NCBI GenBank assembly: GCA_002453315.1
Contig: DKGO01000088.1
Location: 1 to 27,947 of the forward strand
DNA from: Caryophanales bacterium UBA6768
GTDB lineage: Bacteria; Bacillota; Bacilli; Bacillales_D; Amphibacillaceae
Direction of reading: 5' to 3'
DNA length: 27,947 nt
Part shown: in pieces, positions 1-9,169 of the stretch
Layout of the letters: each line of letters starts with the position of its first letter
Position numbering within the stretch: position 1 is the first letter of the stretch
Program-made: the position numbers and the translations under genes
The notes under the pieces: generated by a model
The model's input: only the letters and a program-made list of their open reading frames with translations
The model's database searches: none
Told to the model about the DNA's origin: nothing

Positions 1-68
1 ATTGGCATTATGTGTGTACATGAAACGACCTCCGAGACAATAATGGTTACTATCTATTATAAATTACC

Positions 69-464
69 TTGCACCTTATGACGAGAAAAACGGGAACAAA
101 TATAATAGAATCAAAGGTTTTTAATTATTCAGTAATCCCTAATTACTTTGAAGAAAACAATGTGAAATTAATTAGTGTTAAAGAAAATTTTGACACTACC
201 ACTCCACAAGGAAGATTAATGATGACTGTTTTTCAAGCTTTTAGTCAGTTTGAAAGAGATTTGATAGTTGAACGAACAAAGGAAGGATTAAAAAGTGCTA
301 GAGCTAGAGGAAGAAAAGGAGGACGACCAAGAGTAGGAACTAAAGATATTACAAAAGCCATAAATCTTTATAATACTGAAGAATATAGTGTAAAGGAAAT
401 TGTTGAAATGACTGGTATTAGTAGAGCCACTCTTTATCGATATTTAAATAATGATAAAAAATAG
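69..464 (+). pseudogene. Serine recombinase (resolvase/invertase), C-terminal fragment
   Basis: This is the C-terminal part of a small serine recombinase of the resolvase/invertase family, which cuts and rejoins DNA at res or inversion sites. The recognisable part begins near base 141. It has the conserved ENFDTTTPQGRLMM region, the long E helix (QAFSQFERDLIVERTKEGL), the basic hinge ending in GRKGGRPR, and a C-terminal helix-turn-helix (SVKEIVEMTGISRATLYRYL). The first ~95 residues of a normal ~185-residue protein are missing, including the catalytic serine near residue 10, so it cannot be active. Codons 69-140 look unrelated and have no good ribosome site. It lies 48 bases upstream of a Tn552-like transposase, the kind of element that carries its own resolvase, so it may be that element's resolvase remnant. 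The family call is firm; the link to the neighbour is inferred. Confidence 0.8.
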
Positions 465-512
465 AGGAACCTAATGGTACTAGCTTCACTTATTGGAAGG
501 AGCTGTTGTTTA

Positions 513-1960
513 ATGAAAAATGAACTTCCACCATTGACTTCCTATTCAGAAGATCAGAGACAAAAGGCTATGAATAAGTACAGGTTAATTGCACCATATC
601 TTAACCACGAGAAAAATTTGAAAACTATTGCTAAAGAATCTGGTGTTTCAAAACGAACACTTCAATATTGGATTGGTAAGTACCAGCAATTTGGATTAAT
701 TGGTTTGGTTCGAAAAGGTTGAACAGATTCAGGAATCTTTAAAGTGGAAAAGAAGTACAAGAAGAGATTAAGAATTTATTACTTAGTCACAAAAGAAATT
801 CAGTCACTTCTATTCATAGGAAGATTTGTGAGACATGCAAAAAGAATAACTGGAAGCAACCCAGTTACTATCAGGTTTATACTATCTCAAAGTCTTTATC
901 ACCAGGTCTAAAAAAACTAGCCTATGAAAGAAAAAAAGAATATCAAAACACCTATGATTTAATTCACCGACGAGAGGCTAATTACCCTAATGAGATATGG
1001 CAAGCTGATCATACCCCATTAGATATAATTGTTTTAAATGAAAAAGGAAAACCAGAAAGACCTTGGCTAACAATTATTTTAGATGATTATAGTCGAGCAG
1101 TTGCTGGATATTTTTTAACTTTTCAAGACCCGTCTGCTATACAAACATCTTTGGTCTTACACCAAGCAATATGAAGAAAAAGAAACCCCGATTGGCAAAT
1201 ATGTGGTATCCCTGAAAAGTTTTATACAGATCACGGAAGTGACTTTACCTCCGATCATTTGGAACAAGTAGCTATTGATTTAAAGATTAATCTAGTTTTC
1301 TCTACAGTAGGGGTTCCAAGAGGGCGTGGGAAAATAGAAAGATTCTTTTCAACCATTAATCAATTGTTTCTACAAGATTTACCTGGCTATTTCGGAAATC
1401 AGAATAGCACTGCACTTCTTACTCTTAAAGAACTTGACGATAAATTATCAAATTTCATCATATATAACTATCATCATAGGGTTCATGGTACAACAAAAAA
1501 AGAACCCATTAAAGCCTGGAGTAATTCTGGATTTCTCCCTAATATGCCAGCTAGTTTGGAAAGCCTGGATTTATTATTATTAAATGTAGCAAAACCGAGG
1601 AAGATTCATTCGGATGGTATTCACTTCCAAGGGTTAAGGTATATAGATACAAACCTAGCTGCGTATATTGGTGAAACAGTCATTATTCGTTATGATCCAA
1701 GGGATATTGCAGAGATTCGAGTGTTCTATCAAGATAAATACTTATGCACTGCTATTTCCCCTGAAATTTCTGATTACCAAGTAGATTTAAAGGATATTGT
1801 TTCAGCACGAAATAAAGTACGAAAAAATCTCAGGGAACAAATTGATACTGGAAGAACTGTTGCAGAAGAAATTGCTTTATCACAGCAAAAGAATTTGGAG
1901 AACCACTCGAATAAATCTAATTCTAAAAAGTCAAAACTCAAGAGGTATTTCAATGAATAA
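513..1960 (+). pseudogene. Tn552-like DDE (Mu/TnsB-type) transposase, broken
   Basis: Joined across its breaks this is a ~482-codon transposase of the Mu/TnsB/Tn552 type, the length of Tn552 p480. The start ATG at 513 follows AAGGAG at 497-502. An N-terminal helix-turn-helix (AKESGVSKRTLQYWI) is followed by an RNase H-like core with D in NEIWQADHTPLDI, D in KFYTDHGSDF and E in RGRGKIERFF, then a beta-barrel C-terminal domain and a lysine-rich tail. It is broken three ways: TGA at 720-722, a frameshift near 747-752 (the reading frame moves so that codons resume at gaa 752), and an in-frame TGA at 1172-1174 where the context suggests Trp (TGG). The 3' end overlaps the next gene's ATG at 1953, as is usual for transposase-ATPase pairs. 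It is inactive. Family confidence is high; the exact element name is not determined. Confidence 0.85.
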
Positions 1961-2208
1961 AACACAGAAGTTTATTGAAACAAAAGAATATAAAAGATTT
2001 GCAGAGTTTTGTGATGCTTGTATCAAATATAAATATATAGGGATTTGTTATGGACTACCTGGTGTAGGAAAAACGTTATCTTCTAGATATTATTCAAATT
2101 GGGATTATATCGAAAAGCAAATAGATTATAAATATTCAAAGGAAATCGGTAAAAATGCAGATGAAAGGATTCTTGAGGCTCGAACGATATTTTATACAGC
2201 TCCAGCTA
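1953..2208 (+). pseudogene. Transposition AAA+ ATPase (Tn552 p271 / TnsC-like), 3'-truncated
   Basis: This is the N-terminal part of the ATP-binding partner of the transposase just upstream; such proteins pick and hold target DNA for Mu/Tn552-type transposition. ATG 1953 overlaps the end of the transposase frame (ATGAATAA), the usual translational coupling, with a weak AGAGG in front. The protein begins MNKTQKFIETKEYKRF and has a clear Walker A, CYGLPGVGKTLSS, near residues 32-44. Similarity appears to stop around base 2208 (after ...RTIFYTAPAI), where the sequence switches to an IS110 transposase; the open frame runs on to 2243 with junction-derived residues. About 85 of roughly 270 residues remain, so Walker B and the rest are gone. 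The junction position is a by-eye estimate and could be off by some tens of bases. Confidence 0.75.
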
Positions 2209-3267
2209 TACGGGCTACTAAAAAATTTAGCTCACATTCTTAAAGAAAATGATATTAAGTTTGTGGCTGTAAACCCACTTCACGTAAAGAAATCTAAGGA
2301 ATTGGACGATAATTCGCCAACTAAAAATGATGTGAAGGATGCCAAAGTTATTGCACAGTTAGTTAAAGACGGGAGATACGCTGAACCCACAATTCCGCAA
2401 GGAGTTTATGCAGAGCTCCGAGTGGCTAAAAAAATTCGTGATCTCCTAACTGAAGATCTTCAAACTGTTCAAGGACAAGTTCACAACTGGATAGATCGTT
2501 ATTTTCCAGAGTTCCTTACTGTCTTTAAAAAGTGGGAGGGAAAAGCTGCATTACAGTTTTTAAAGCTCTACGCATTACCACATGAGTTAGTGAAGTTCTC
2601 TGATCAAGAATTGTTAATTCATTTAAGAAAAACTGTGAAACGCGGTGTTGGTCTTAGTAAGATCCAACAGTTAAAGCAGGCAGCCAGTAAGTCCATTGGA
2701 CTAAAGCAAGGTGCCAGTATGGCTAAACTAGAGCTTAAAACATTAATTGATAAATATGAATTAATCCAAATGAAATTCGAAGAATTAGATTCTAAAATTG
2801 ATACATTAATTGATCAGATACCTGGCGTCCAACAAATGTTGGCAATTAAGGGTGTTGGAAGAGATACAGTTGCTGGATTTTTTGCCGAAGTTGGTGATCT
2901 GAATGAATATTCCCACCCAAGGCAACTAATTAAGTTAGCTGGATTAAGTCTCAAAGAGAATACCTAAGGAAAGCATAAGGGAAGAACTACTATTTCTAAA
3001 AGAGGTAGGAAAAAACTACGAGCTCTTTTGTTTAGAGTTTGTATGATACTAGTTGCAAAAAATACTGCATTTAAGGCTTTACATGCTTATTATACGCAAC
3101 GACCGGACAATCCTTTGAAGAAAATGCAATCCCTTATTGCTTTGTGTAATAAATTGATTCAAATACTCTTTGCGATAGGGAAGAAGCAATTTGAATTTAG
3201 TGAAGAGAAAATGTTACAAGATATTCCTCATATGCGAGATTTGCAGATAGTGAAAGAAGTCGCTTAA
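2206..3267 (+). pseudogene. IS110-family transposase, N-terminally truncated, internal stop
   Basis: This belongs to the IS110 family of DEDD/serine transposases, which insert without ordinary cut-and-paste ends. What remains starts in the middle of the protein (NLAHILKENDIKFVAVNP, KKSKELDDNSPTKNDVKDA) and runs through the coiled-coil linker to the C-terminal Tnp_20 domain (IPGVQQMLAIKGVGRDTVAG, HPRQLIKLAGLSLKEN). The first ~85 residues with the DEDD N-terminus are lost. The open frame stops at TAA 2965-2967, then resumes in the same frame (GKHKGRTTISKRGRKKLRALLF ... to 3267). Relatives that I remember read N-S-S-G-K-H-K-G at this point, so the stop falls on the serine next to the glycine, the expected nucleophile; that identification rests on memory of the family. 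The 5' edge appears to abut the ATPase fragment. It cannot be active as it stands. Confidence 0.85.
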
Positions 3268-3545
3268 GAAGCAATTATTTAGGAGATTACAAGCTTGATA
3301 TTAGTATTTAGTGTTTATAAAAACTGAAGCACGGATTAGTCAGCAAAGCAACTAAACTTCGGGCATGGACCCTGTGGGGCAGCATGACTGACATCCACCT
3401 CATGGTAAGGTTGGACGAAGGAATTTTAGAGCGAAGACTCTGTGAGACATGGGAGGGTTGACCTCCATGAGACGCGTGGAGATCCGCTTGTGCGATCATA
3501 CTTTAACTTGGTTACCAATTTTTACCTACAATTGGTCTAGTTGAA
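3268..3545 (+). ncRNA. Candidate IS110/IS1111 right-end structured RNA (bridge RNA region)
   Basis: This non-coding stretch follows the IS110 transposase stop directly and is denser in GC and in short inverted repeats than its surroundings. Hairpins I can see: GACCTCCA (3460-3467) against TGGAGATC (3477-3484), seven of eight pairs; AGAG-CGAAGA-CTCT near 3429-3442; TCCACCT against AGGTTGGA near 3394-3415; and ACCAAT (3514-3519) against ATTGGT (3531-3536). In IS110-family elements one end carries a non-coding guide RNA that bridges target and donor DNA; in the IS1111 subgroup it is on the 3' side of the gene. The position fits, but no guide loops were matched here because the element's own ends are not defined. 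Treat this as a candidate; the exact RNA boundaries are unknown. Confidence 0.35.
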
Positions 3546-3722
3546 TGTAAGTCTTTTTTGCTCTCTTGGACCAAATTTTACCTTAATAGGTAACATCAAC
3601 CACTAAACAATAAATTACTAAAATCAAACTGGTATGAAAATCTAATAAAATGAAAGAAATCGGGAGATTTCACTTACTATATTGAGGGAGAATACTTGAA
3701 GAAGAGAAATTTAATATTATAC

Positions 3723-3754
3723 TTGACCGTGTACTAAGGTACACGGTTTATTAT
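3723..3754 (+). promoter_or_regulatory. MerR-type promoter/operator of merR-merA
   Basis: A -35 box TTGACC (3723-3728) and a -10 box TTATTA or TATTAT (3748-3754) are separated by 19-20 bp, the over-long spacing that MerR regulators untwist. Between them lies a perfect dyad, ACCGTGTAC (3726-3734) and GTACACGGT (3739-3747), with a four-base centre TAAG. The first gene downstream is merR itself, so the regulator sits inside its own operon, as in Gram-positive mer operons. Expected behaviour: repression without metal, activation with Hg(II). Confidence 0.9.
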
Positions 3755-3773
3755 GTTTATAGGAGTGAATAAT

Positions 3774-4172
3774 ATGTGTTACCGAATTAGTGTATTTGCC
3801 GAAAAATGCAGTGTAAATAAAGAGACGATTAGATATTACGAACAAAAAGCATTACTAAAAGAGCCTTCCCGAACGAATGTAGGCTATCGGATATATTCAG
3901 ATGATGATGTTAAGCGTGTAAAATTTATCAAAAGACTGCAAGACCTTGGCTTTTCATTGAGTGAAATATATAAATTACTTGGAGTTGTTGATAATGATGA
4001 AGTTCGTTGCAAAAATATATTTGAATTTGTATCAAAAAAAGAATTAGAAATTCAAGAACAAATTGCAGATTTAAAGCGTATTGAGTCAATGTTAAAGGAC
4101 TTAAAAAGTCGATGTCCAGATCAAAAAGCAATACATCAATGTCCTATAATTGAATCTTTGATTTTTGATTGA
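3774..4172 (+). CDS. merR: Mercuric resistance regulator MerR
   Basis: This 132-residue MerR-family activator/repressor controls the mer operon in response to Hg(II). I chose ATG 3774 rather than the in-frame ATG at 3753 because AGGAG (3761-3765) sits eight bases before it, and because the length and N-terminus then match Bacillus MerR. Residues 4-23 form the winged helix-turn-helix (CSVNKETIRYYEQ), followed by the dimer helix. The three mercury-binding cysteines are at 79 (EVRC), 114 (SRCP) and 123 (HQCP), the positions known for Bacillus MerR. Its operator is immediately upstream and merA follows after 26 bases, so the two are one operon. It is clearly different (roughly half identical by eye) from the second MerR in this window at 9297-9695. 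Everything needed for function appears intact. Confidence 0.92.
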   Translation: MCYRISVFAEKCSVNKETIRYYEQKALLKEPSRTNVGYRIYSDDDVKRVKFIKRLQDLGFSLSEIYKLLGVVDNDEVRCKNIFEFVSKKELEIQEQIADLKRIESMLKDLKSRCPDQKAIHQCPIIESLIFD

Positions 4173-4198
4173 TTTTATAAATAGAGGAGGAAGAAAAG

Positions 4199-5839
4199 GT
4201 GAAAAAATATCGGATTAAAATCAACGGAATGACCTGTACAGGATGTGAACATCATATTGATGCTGCTTTAACCAATTTAGGTGCTTTAAATATCGAAACC
4301 AGTTTTAGACTTGGCGAATCGATATTTGAAATACCAGATGATGTTAATGTTGAAAATGTTAGACAGGCAATTAAACAAGCAAAATACACATCTGAATATG
4401 TAGAGGAAATTTCATCCACTAAAAATGTAGTGTTAGATTATAAAGGTGATTATGATTTACTTATTATCGGTTCAGGTGGAGCCGCCTTCTCTGCTGCTAT
4501 TAAATCAATTGAATATGGGGCGAAGGTTGGTATGATTGAACGTGGAACAGTTGGTGGAACTTGTGTAAATATTGGCTGTGTTCCATCTAAAACGCTTCTT
4601 AGAGCTGGTGAAATCAACCAACGGGCGAAAGTAAAACAATTCACAGGTCTACCAACCTATGCTGGAGAAGTTGATTTAGCATCTTTAGTGAATCAAAAGG
4701 ATGAATTAGTTGACGAACTTAGAAATCAGAAATATATAGATTTAATAGATGAATATGGCATTGATTTAATAAAGGGTGAAGCTAAGTTTGTTGATGAGAA
4801 TACGGTTGAAGTAAATGGTGAGAAACTTTCTGCCAAACGCTTTTTAATCGCAACAGGTGCTTCGCCATCTATACCAACGATTTCAGGACTTGAAGAAGTA
4901 GATTATCTAACAAGTACAACACTACTCGAATTAAAAAAAGTGCCTAAAAGATTAACTGTTATTGGTTCAGGTTACATTGGATTGGAACTTGGGCAACTGT
5001 TCCATAATTTTGGTTCAGAAGTAACGCTTATACAAAGAAGTGAGCGTCTTTTAAAAGAATATGACCCAGAGATTTCAGAAGCAGTAGAAAAAGTTTTAAC
5101 AGAACAAAATATAAACCTTGTGACAGGTGCTACCTATGAGCGTGTAGAACAAGTTGGAGATGTAAAGAAGATTTATATAACGGTAAATGGCAAGAAAAAA
5201 GTCGTAGAATCAGAACAATTACTTGTTGCAACAGGAAGAAAACCAAATACAGGTTCTTTAAATTTAAGTGCGGCAGGTGTTGAAGTTGGAAAACGTAATG
5301 AAATCATAATCAATGATTTTGGTCAAACAAGAAATGAAAAAATTTATGCAGCAGGAGATGTAATATTAGGACCTCAATTTGTGTATGTAGCAGCATATGA
5401 AGGTGGAATTGTTGCTGATAATACAATTGGAGGATTAAATAAGAGATTTGATTTGTCAGTTGTTCCTGGTGTTACGTTTACAAATCCAGGGATCGCAACG
5501 GTTGGTTTAACTGAAGAACAAGCAGTAGAGGAAGGCTATGCAATAAAAACATCTGTCCTGCCTTTAGATGCCGTTCCAAGAGCATTAGTAAACCATGAAA
5601 CGACAGGTGTATTTAAGATTGTTGCCGATGCGAAAACATTAAAAGTATTAGGGGTTCATATAGTAGCTGAGAATGCAGGAGATGTGATTTATGCAGCGAC
5701 ATTAGCCGTTAAATTTGGCTTAACTGTGGGGGATTTAAAAGATACCCTTGCACCATATTTAACAATGGCAGAAGGATTAAGACTAACTGCTCTTACATTT
5801 GATAAAGATGTTTCGAAATTATCTTGTTGTGCAGGATAA
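4199..5839 (+). CDS. merA: Mercuric reductase MerA
   Basis: This 546-residue flavoprotein reduces Hg(II) to volatile Hg(0) with NADPH in the cytoplasm. The start is GTG at 4199 with GGAGG (4186-4190) eight bases upstream. Order of domains: one heavy-metal-associated domain with GMTCTGC (Cys 13 and 16); FAD-binding GSGGAA at 91-96; redox-active Cys 122 and 127 in [16 protein letters not shown]-binding motif [12 protein letters not shown] near 255; second FAD segment YAAGD; and the C-terminal Cys pair 543-544 in LSCCAG that hands Hg(II) to the active site of the partner subunit. Some Bacillus MerA proteins carry two N-terminal metal domains; this has one. It is co-transcribed with merR. No merT, merP, merE or merB is present, so uptake of Hg(II) must depend on another locus or on leakage. 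All catalytic residues are present. Confidence 0.96.
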   Translation: MKKYRIKINGMTCTGCEHHIDAALTNLGALNIETSFRLGESIFEIPDDVNVENVRQAIKQAKYTSEYVEEISSTKNVVLDYKGDYDLLIIGSGGAAFSAAIKSIEYGAKVGMIERGTVGGTCVNIGCVPSKTLLRAGEINQRAKVKQFTGLPTYAGEVDLASLVNQKDELVDELRNQKYIDLIDEYGIDLIKGEAKFVDENTVEVNGEKLSAKRFLIATGASPSIPTISGLEEVDYLTSTTLLELKKVPKRLTVIGSGYIGLELGQLFHNFGSEVTLIQRSERLLKEYDPEISEAVEKVLTEQNINLVTGATYERVEQVGDVKKIYITVNGKKKVVESEQLLVATGRKPNTGSLNLSAAGVEVGKRNEIIINDFGQTRNEKIYAAGDVILGPQFVYVAAYEGGIVADNTIGGLNKRFDLSVVPGVTFTNPGIATVGLTEEQAVEEGYAIKTSVLPLDAVPRALVNHETTGVFKIVADAKTLKVLGVHIVAENAGDVIYAATLAVKFGLTVGDLKDTLAPYLTMAEGLRLTALTFDKDVSKLSCCAG

Positions 5840-5920
5840 AGCACCTTATTTATAGGATCTTTATTTACTATGTGAAGTAATACACTTAAACTACATGGTG
5901 CTTTAATTGAATAAGCTAAT

Positions 5921-5964
5921 CTAAAAAGTCGAATCCTTAACGTACAGGAATTCGACTTTTTTAG
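5921..5964 (+). terminator. Terminator after merA
   Basis: CTAAAAAGTCGAAT (5921-5934) pairs with ATTCGACTTTTTTAG (5950-5964) across a 15-base loop, ending in a T run. It is 82 bases after the merA stop. A second, longer-range repeat, AAAGCACC (5838-5845, overlapping the merA stop) with GGTGCTTT (5897-5904), lies between merA and this hairpin. Confidence 0.7.
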
Positions 5965-5974
5965 GTTAAATTCA

Positions 5975-6012
5975 CCTAGCCAACAAAATTTCCGGAATGT
6001 TAGTGGTACCCC
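5975..6012. repeat. 38-bp Tn3-family terminal inverted repeat (right end of a left-lying element)
   Basis: Read on the minus strand this begins GGGGTACCACTAACATTCCG and ends GTTGGCTAGG, 38 bases, the length and GGGG start typical of Tn3-family ends. It resembles the ends of Gram-positive mercury transposons (GGGGTACC start, GCTAAG-like finish; from memory). The GGGG points right, so the element it closes lies to the left, on the side of the merR-merA operon. It does not match the Tn1546-type repeat at 9170-9207, so it does not belong with the transposase downstream of it. The matching left copy is not in this window as far as I can see. Confidence 0.65.
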
Positions 6013-6092
6013 CACATGCAAAATAGCACTTAAAATAAGTGAAAATTATCGGCCAAAGTGACAACTATGATTTTACCAGTCTACTAAACTTG

Positions 6093-6118
6093 TATCAATA
6101 GAGTACACTCTATTGATA
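6093..6118. promoter_or_regulatory. Perfect palindrome upstream of tnpA (res-site or tnpA operator candidate)
   Basis: Twelve-base arms TATCAATAGAGT (6093-6104) and ACTCTATTGATA (6107-6118) flank a two-base centre. It sits 50 bases before the tnpA start, where Tn1546-type elements have their res region between divergent tnpA and tnpR. Resolvase half-sites of about 12 bases facing each other are expected there, so a res subsite or an autoregulatory operator is likely. No tnpR remains next to it. Confidence 0.5.
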
Positions 6119-6167
6119 TATAATTGAACTAGTAAATTGAAAATTTACAGAAAAAGGGATGATACTG

Positions 6168-9133
6168 ATGAAAATTGCGAGAGGTAGAGAATTACTTACA
6201 CCGGAGCAACGACTGACCATTATGCAAATTCCTGAAGATGAATGGATATTGGGGACTTACTTCACTTTTTCCAAACGGGATTTAGAAATCATAAACAGGC
6301 GAAGGAGAGAAGAAAACCGTTTGGGATTTGCAGTTCAATTAGCCGTTCTTCGGTATCCCGGTTGGCCATACACTCATATCAAAAGCATCCCAGATTCAGT
6401 CATACATTATATATCGAAACAAATCAGTGCCACTCCATCTTCGCTTAGTCTTTATCCTCAAAGGGAAAATACACTTTGGGATCATTTGAAAGAAATTCGA
6501 AGTGAATATGATTTTGTAACTTTTACCCTGAGTGAATATCGAATGACATTTAAGCACCTTCATCAATTGGCTTTGGTAAATGGTGATGCCATTCATCTAC
6601 TGCATGAATGCATAGATTTTCTAAGAAAAAACAAAATCATACTGCCTGCTATCACTACACTTGAAAGAATGGTGTGGGAAGCAAGGGCAATGGCTGAAAA
6701 GAAGCTATTTAATACGGTTAGTAAATCTCTTACAAATGAGCAAAAAGAAAAGCTCGAAGAGATCATTACTTCGCAGCATCCATACGAATCCAATAAAACG
6801 ATATTGGGTTGGTTAAAGGAACCACCGGGTCATCCTTCTCCCGAAACATTTCTAAAAGTAATAGAACGACTTGAATACATACGAGGAATGGAATTAGAAA
6901 CGGTACAAATTAGCCATTTGCATCGCAATCGCCTGCTACAGTTGTCTCGCTTAGGTTCTAGATATGAGCCTTATGCATTCCGTGATTTTCAATAAAATAA
7001 ACGATATTCGATATTAACCGTCTATTTATTACATCTTACTCAGGATTTAACGGATAAGGCGTTTGAAATTCATGATAGGCAAATACTTAGTCTGTTATCA
7101 AAAGGTCGTAAGGCTCAAGAGGAAATTCAGAAACAAAACGGTAAAAAGCTAAATGAGAAAGTTATACACTTTACGAACATCGGACAAGCTTTGATCAAAG
7201 CAAAACAGGAAAAATTAGACGTTTTTGAGGTTTTAGAATCTGTTATCGAATGGAATTCTTTTGTCTCCTCGGTCGAAGAAGCTCAGGAGCTTGCACGTCC
7301 TGCCGATTATGATTATTTAGACTTACTGCAAAAACGGTTTTATTCACTAAGAAAATATACGCCAACGCTATTAAGAGTATTGAATTTCATTCGACAAAGG
7401 CAAATGAGCCACTTTTACAGGCTGTTGAGATTATCCGAGGAATGAACGAATCCGGAAAGCGGAAAGTGCCTGATGACTCACCTGTGGATTTTATTTCAAA
7501 ACGATGGAAAAAGCATTTATACGAGGATGATGGTACAACAATTAATCGTCATTACTATGAGATGGCTGTTTTAACAGAACTTCGGGAGCATGTTCGGGCA
7601 GGAGATGTTTCCATTGTTGGCAGCAGACAATATAGGGATTTTGAGGAATATTTGTTTTCGGAAGATACATGGAATCAATCGAAGGGCAATACAAGATTAT
7701 CAGTTAGTTTATCATTCGAAGATTATATAACGGAGAGAACTAGTAGCCTTAATGAAAGGTTAAAGTGGTTAGCTGCCAATTCCAACAAGATAGATGGGGT
7801 TTCTCTTGAAAAAGGAAAACTGTCACTTGCACGCTTAGAAAAAGATGTTCCAGAAGATGCAAAAAAATTTAGCGCAAGCCTTTATCAGATGCTACCAAGA
7901 ATAAAATTAACTGATTTACTCATGGATGTGGCTCATATAACAGGATTTCATGAGCAATTCACTCATGCTTCCAATAATCGAAAACCAGATAAGGAAGAAA
8001 CAATCATTATCATGGCTGCCCTTTTAGGAATGGGAATGAATATTGGCTTGAGCAAGATGGCCGAAGCCACACCCGGACTTACATATAAGCAACTAGCCAA
8101 TGTATCTCAATGGCGCATGTATGAAGATGCAATGAATAAAGCCCAAGCCATTTTAGTAAACTTCCATCATAAATTACAGTTGTCCTCCTATTGGGGCGAC
8201 GGTACAACATCCTCGTCAGATGGTATGAGAATGCAGCTAGGTGTTTCATCACTGCATGCAGATGCAAACCCACATTACGGGACTGGAAAAGGAACCACCA
8301 TCTACCGTTTTACTAGTGATCAATTTTCTTCTTACTACACAAAGATTATTCATACAAATTCAAGGGATGCGATTCATGTTTTAGATGGATTGTTGCACCA
8401 TGAAACGGATCTAAATATAGAAGAGCATTATACAGACACGGCTGGTTACACAGACCAAATATTCGGACTGACTCATTTGCTAGGATTTAAATTTGCTCCA
8501 AGAATAAGAGATTTATCAGACTCAAAATTATTTACAATAGATAAAGCAGGTGAAGATCCAAAATTAGAAGCTATTTTACGTGGACAAATAAATACAAAGG
8601 TTATTAAAGAAAATTATGAAGATGTTTTGCGATTAGCTCATTCTATAAGGGAAGGAACAGTTTCAGCATCTCTTATTATGGGGAAACTAGGTTCTTATTC
8701 AAGACAAAACAGCTTGGCAACAGCCTTACGTGAGATGGGCCGAATAGAAAAAACAATCTTTATTTTGAATTATTTTTCGGATGAATCATTAAGAAGAAAA
8801 ATACAAAAAGGATTGAACAAAGGAGAAGCCATGAATGGACTGGCAAGAGCTATTTTCTTTGGAAAACAAGGAGAGCTTAGGGAACGAACCATACAGCATC
8901 AATTGCAAAGAGCCAGCGCCTTAAACATAATTATCAATGCTATCAGTATCTGGAATACTTTGCATCTAACAAAGGCAGTTGAATATCAAAAACGATCAGG
9001 TAGTTTTAATGAAGAATTATTGCACCATATATCACCTTTAGGTTGGGAACATATTAATTTACTAGGAGAATACCATTTCAATTCAGAGAAAATGGTCTCG
9101 TTAGATTCTTTAAGACCGCTAAAACATTCTTAA
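6168..9133 (+). pseudogene. tnpA: Tn3-family transposase TnpA (Tn1546 type), inactivated
   Basis: Corrected for its lesions this reads as 988 residues, the length of Tn1546 TnpA. I prefer ATG 6168: GGG at 6155-6157 gives normal spacing, whereas the in-frame ATG at 6159 would be too close. The N-terminal DNA-binding domain (DUF4158 type) starts LTPEQRLTIMQIPEDEWIL. The catalytic triad is intact in the 3' part: D in SSYWGDGTTSSSDG, D in HYTDTAGYTDQIFG, E in GKQGELRERTIQ. There are two lesions. TAA at 6993-6995 falls in frame where GAA (Glu) is likely (RDFQ-stop-NKRYS). Near 7385-7388 one T is missing from the run in AATTTCATT, moving the frame so that the last 563-residue stretch begins only at an internal ATG 7442. 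The stop codon is followed within 40 bases by the element's terminal repeat, as usual in this family. Confidence 0.92.
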
Positions 9134-9169
9134 CGTTGTTAAAAATGGGGTAATCGTCGGGAAAATGGG

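Noticed and set aside
3308..3499. 63-codon minus-strand open frame over the IS110 tail
   Set aside because: It lies on the hairpin-rich non-coding end of the IS element, has no ribosome site and no recognisable motif. A structured RNA region explains it better.
6159..9133. Programmed frameshifting as the way tnpA is expressed
   Set aside because: There is also a plain in-frame stop at 6993, and the frame change near 7386 has no slippery heptamer or downstream structure. Tn3-family tnpA genes are normally single frames.
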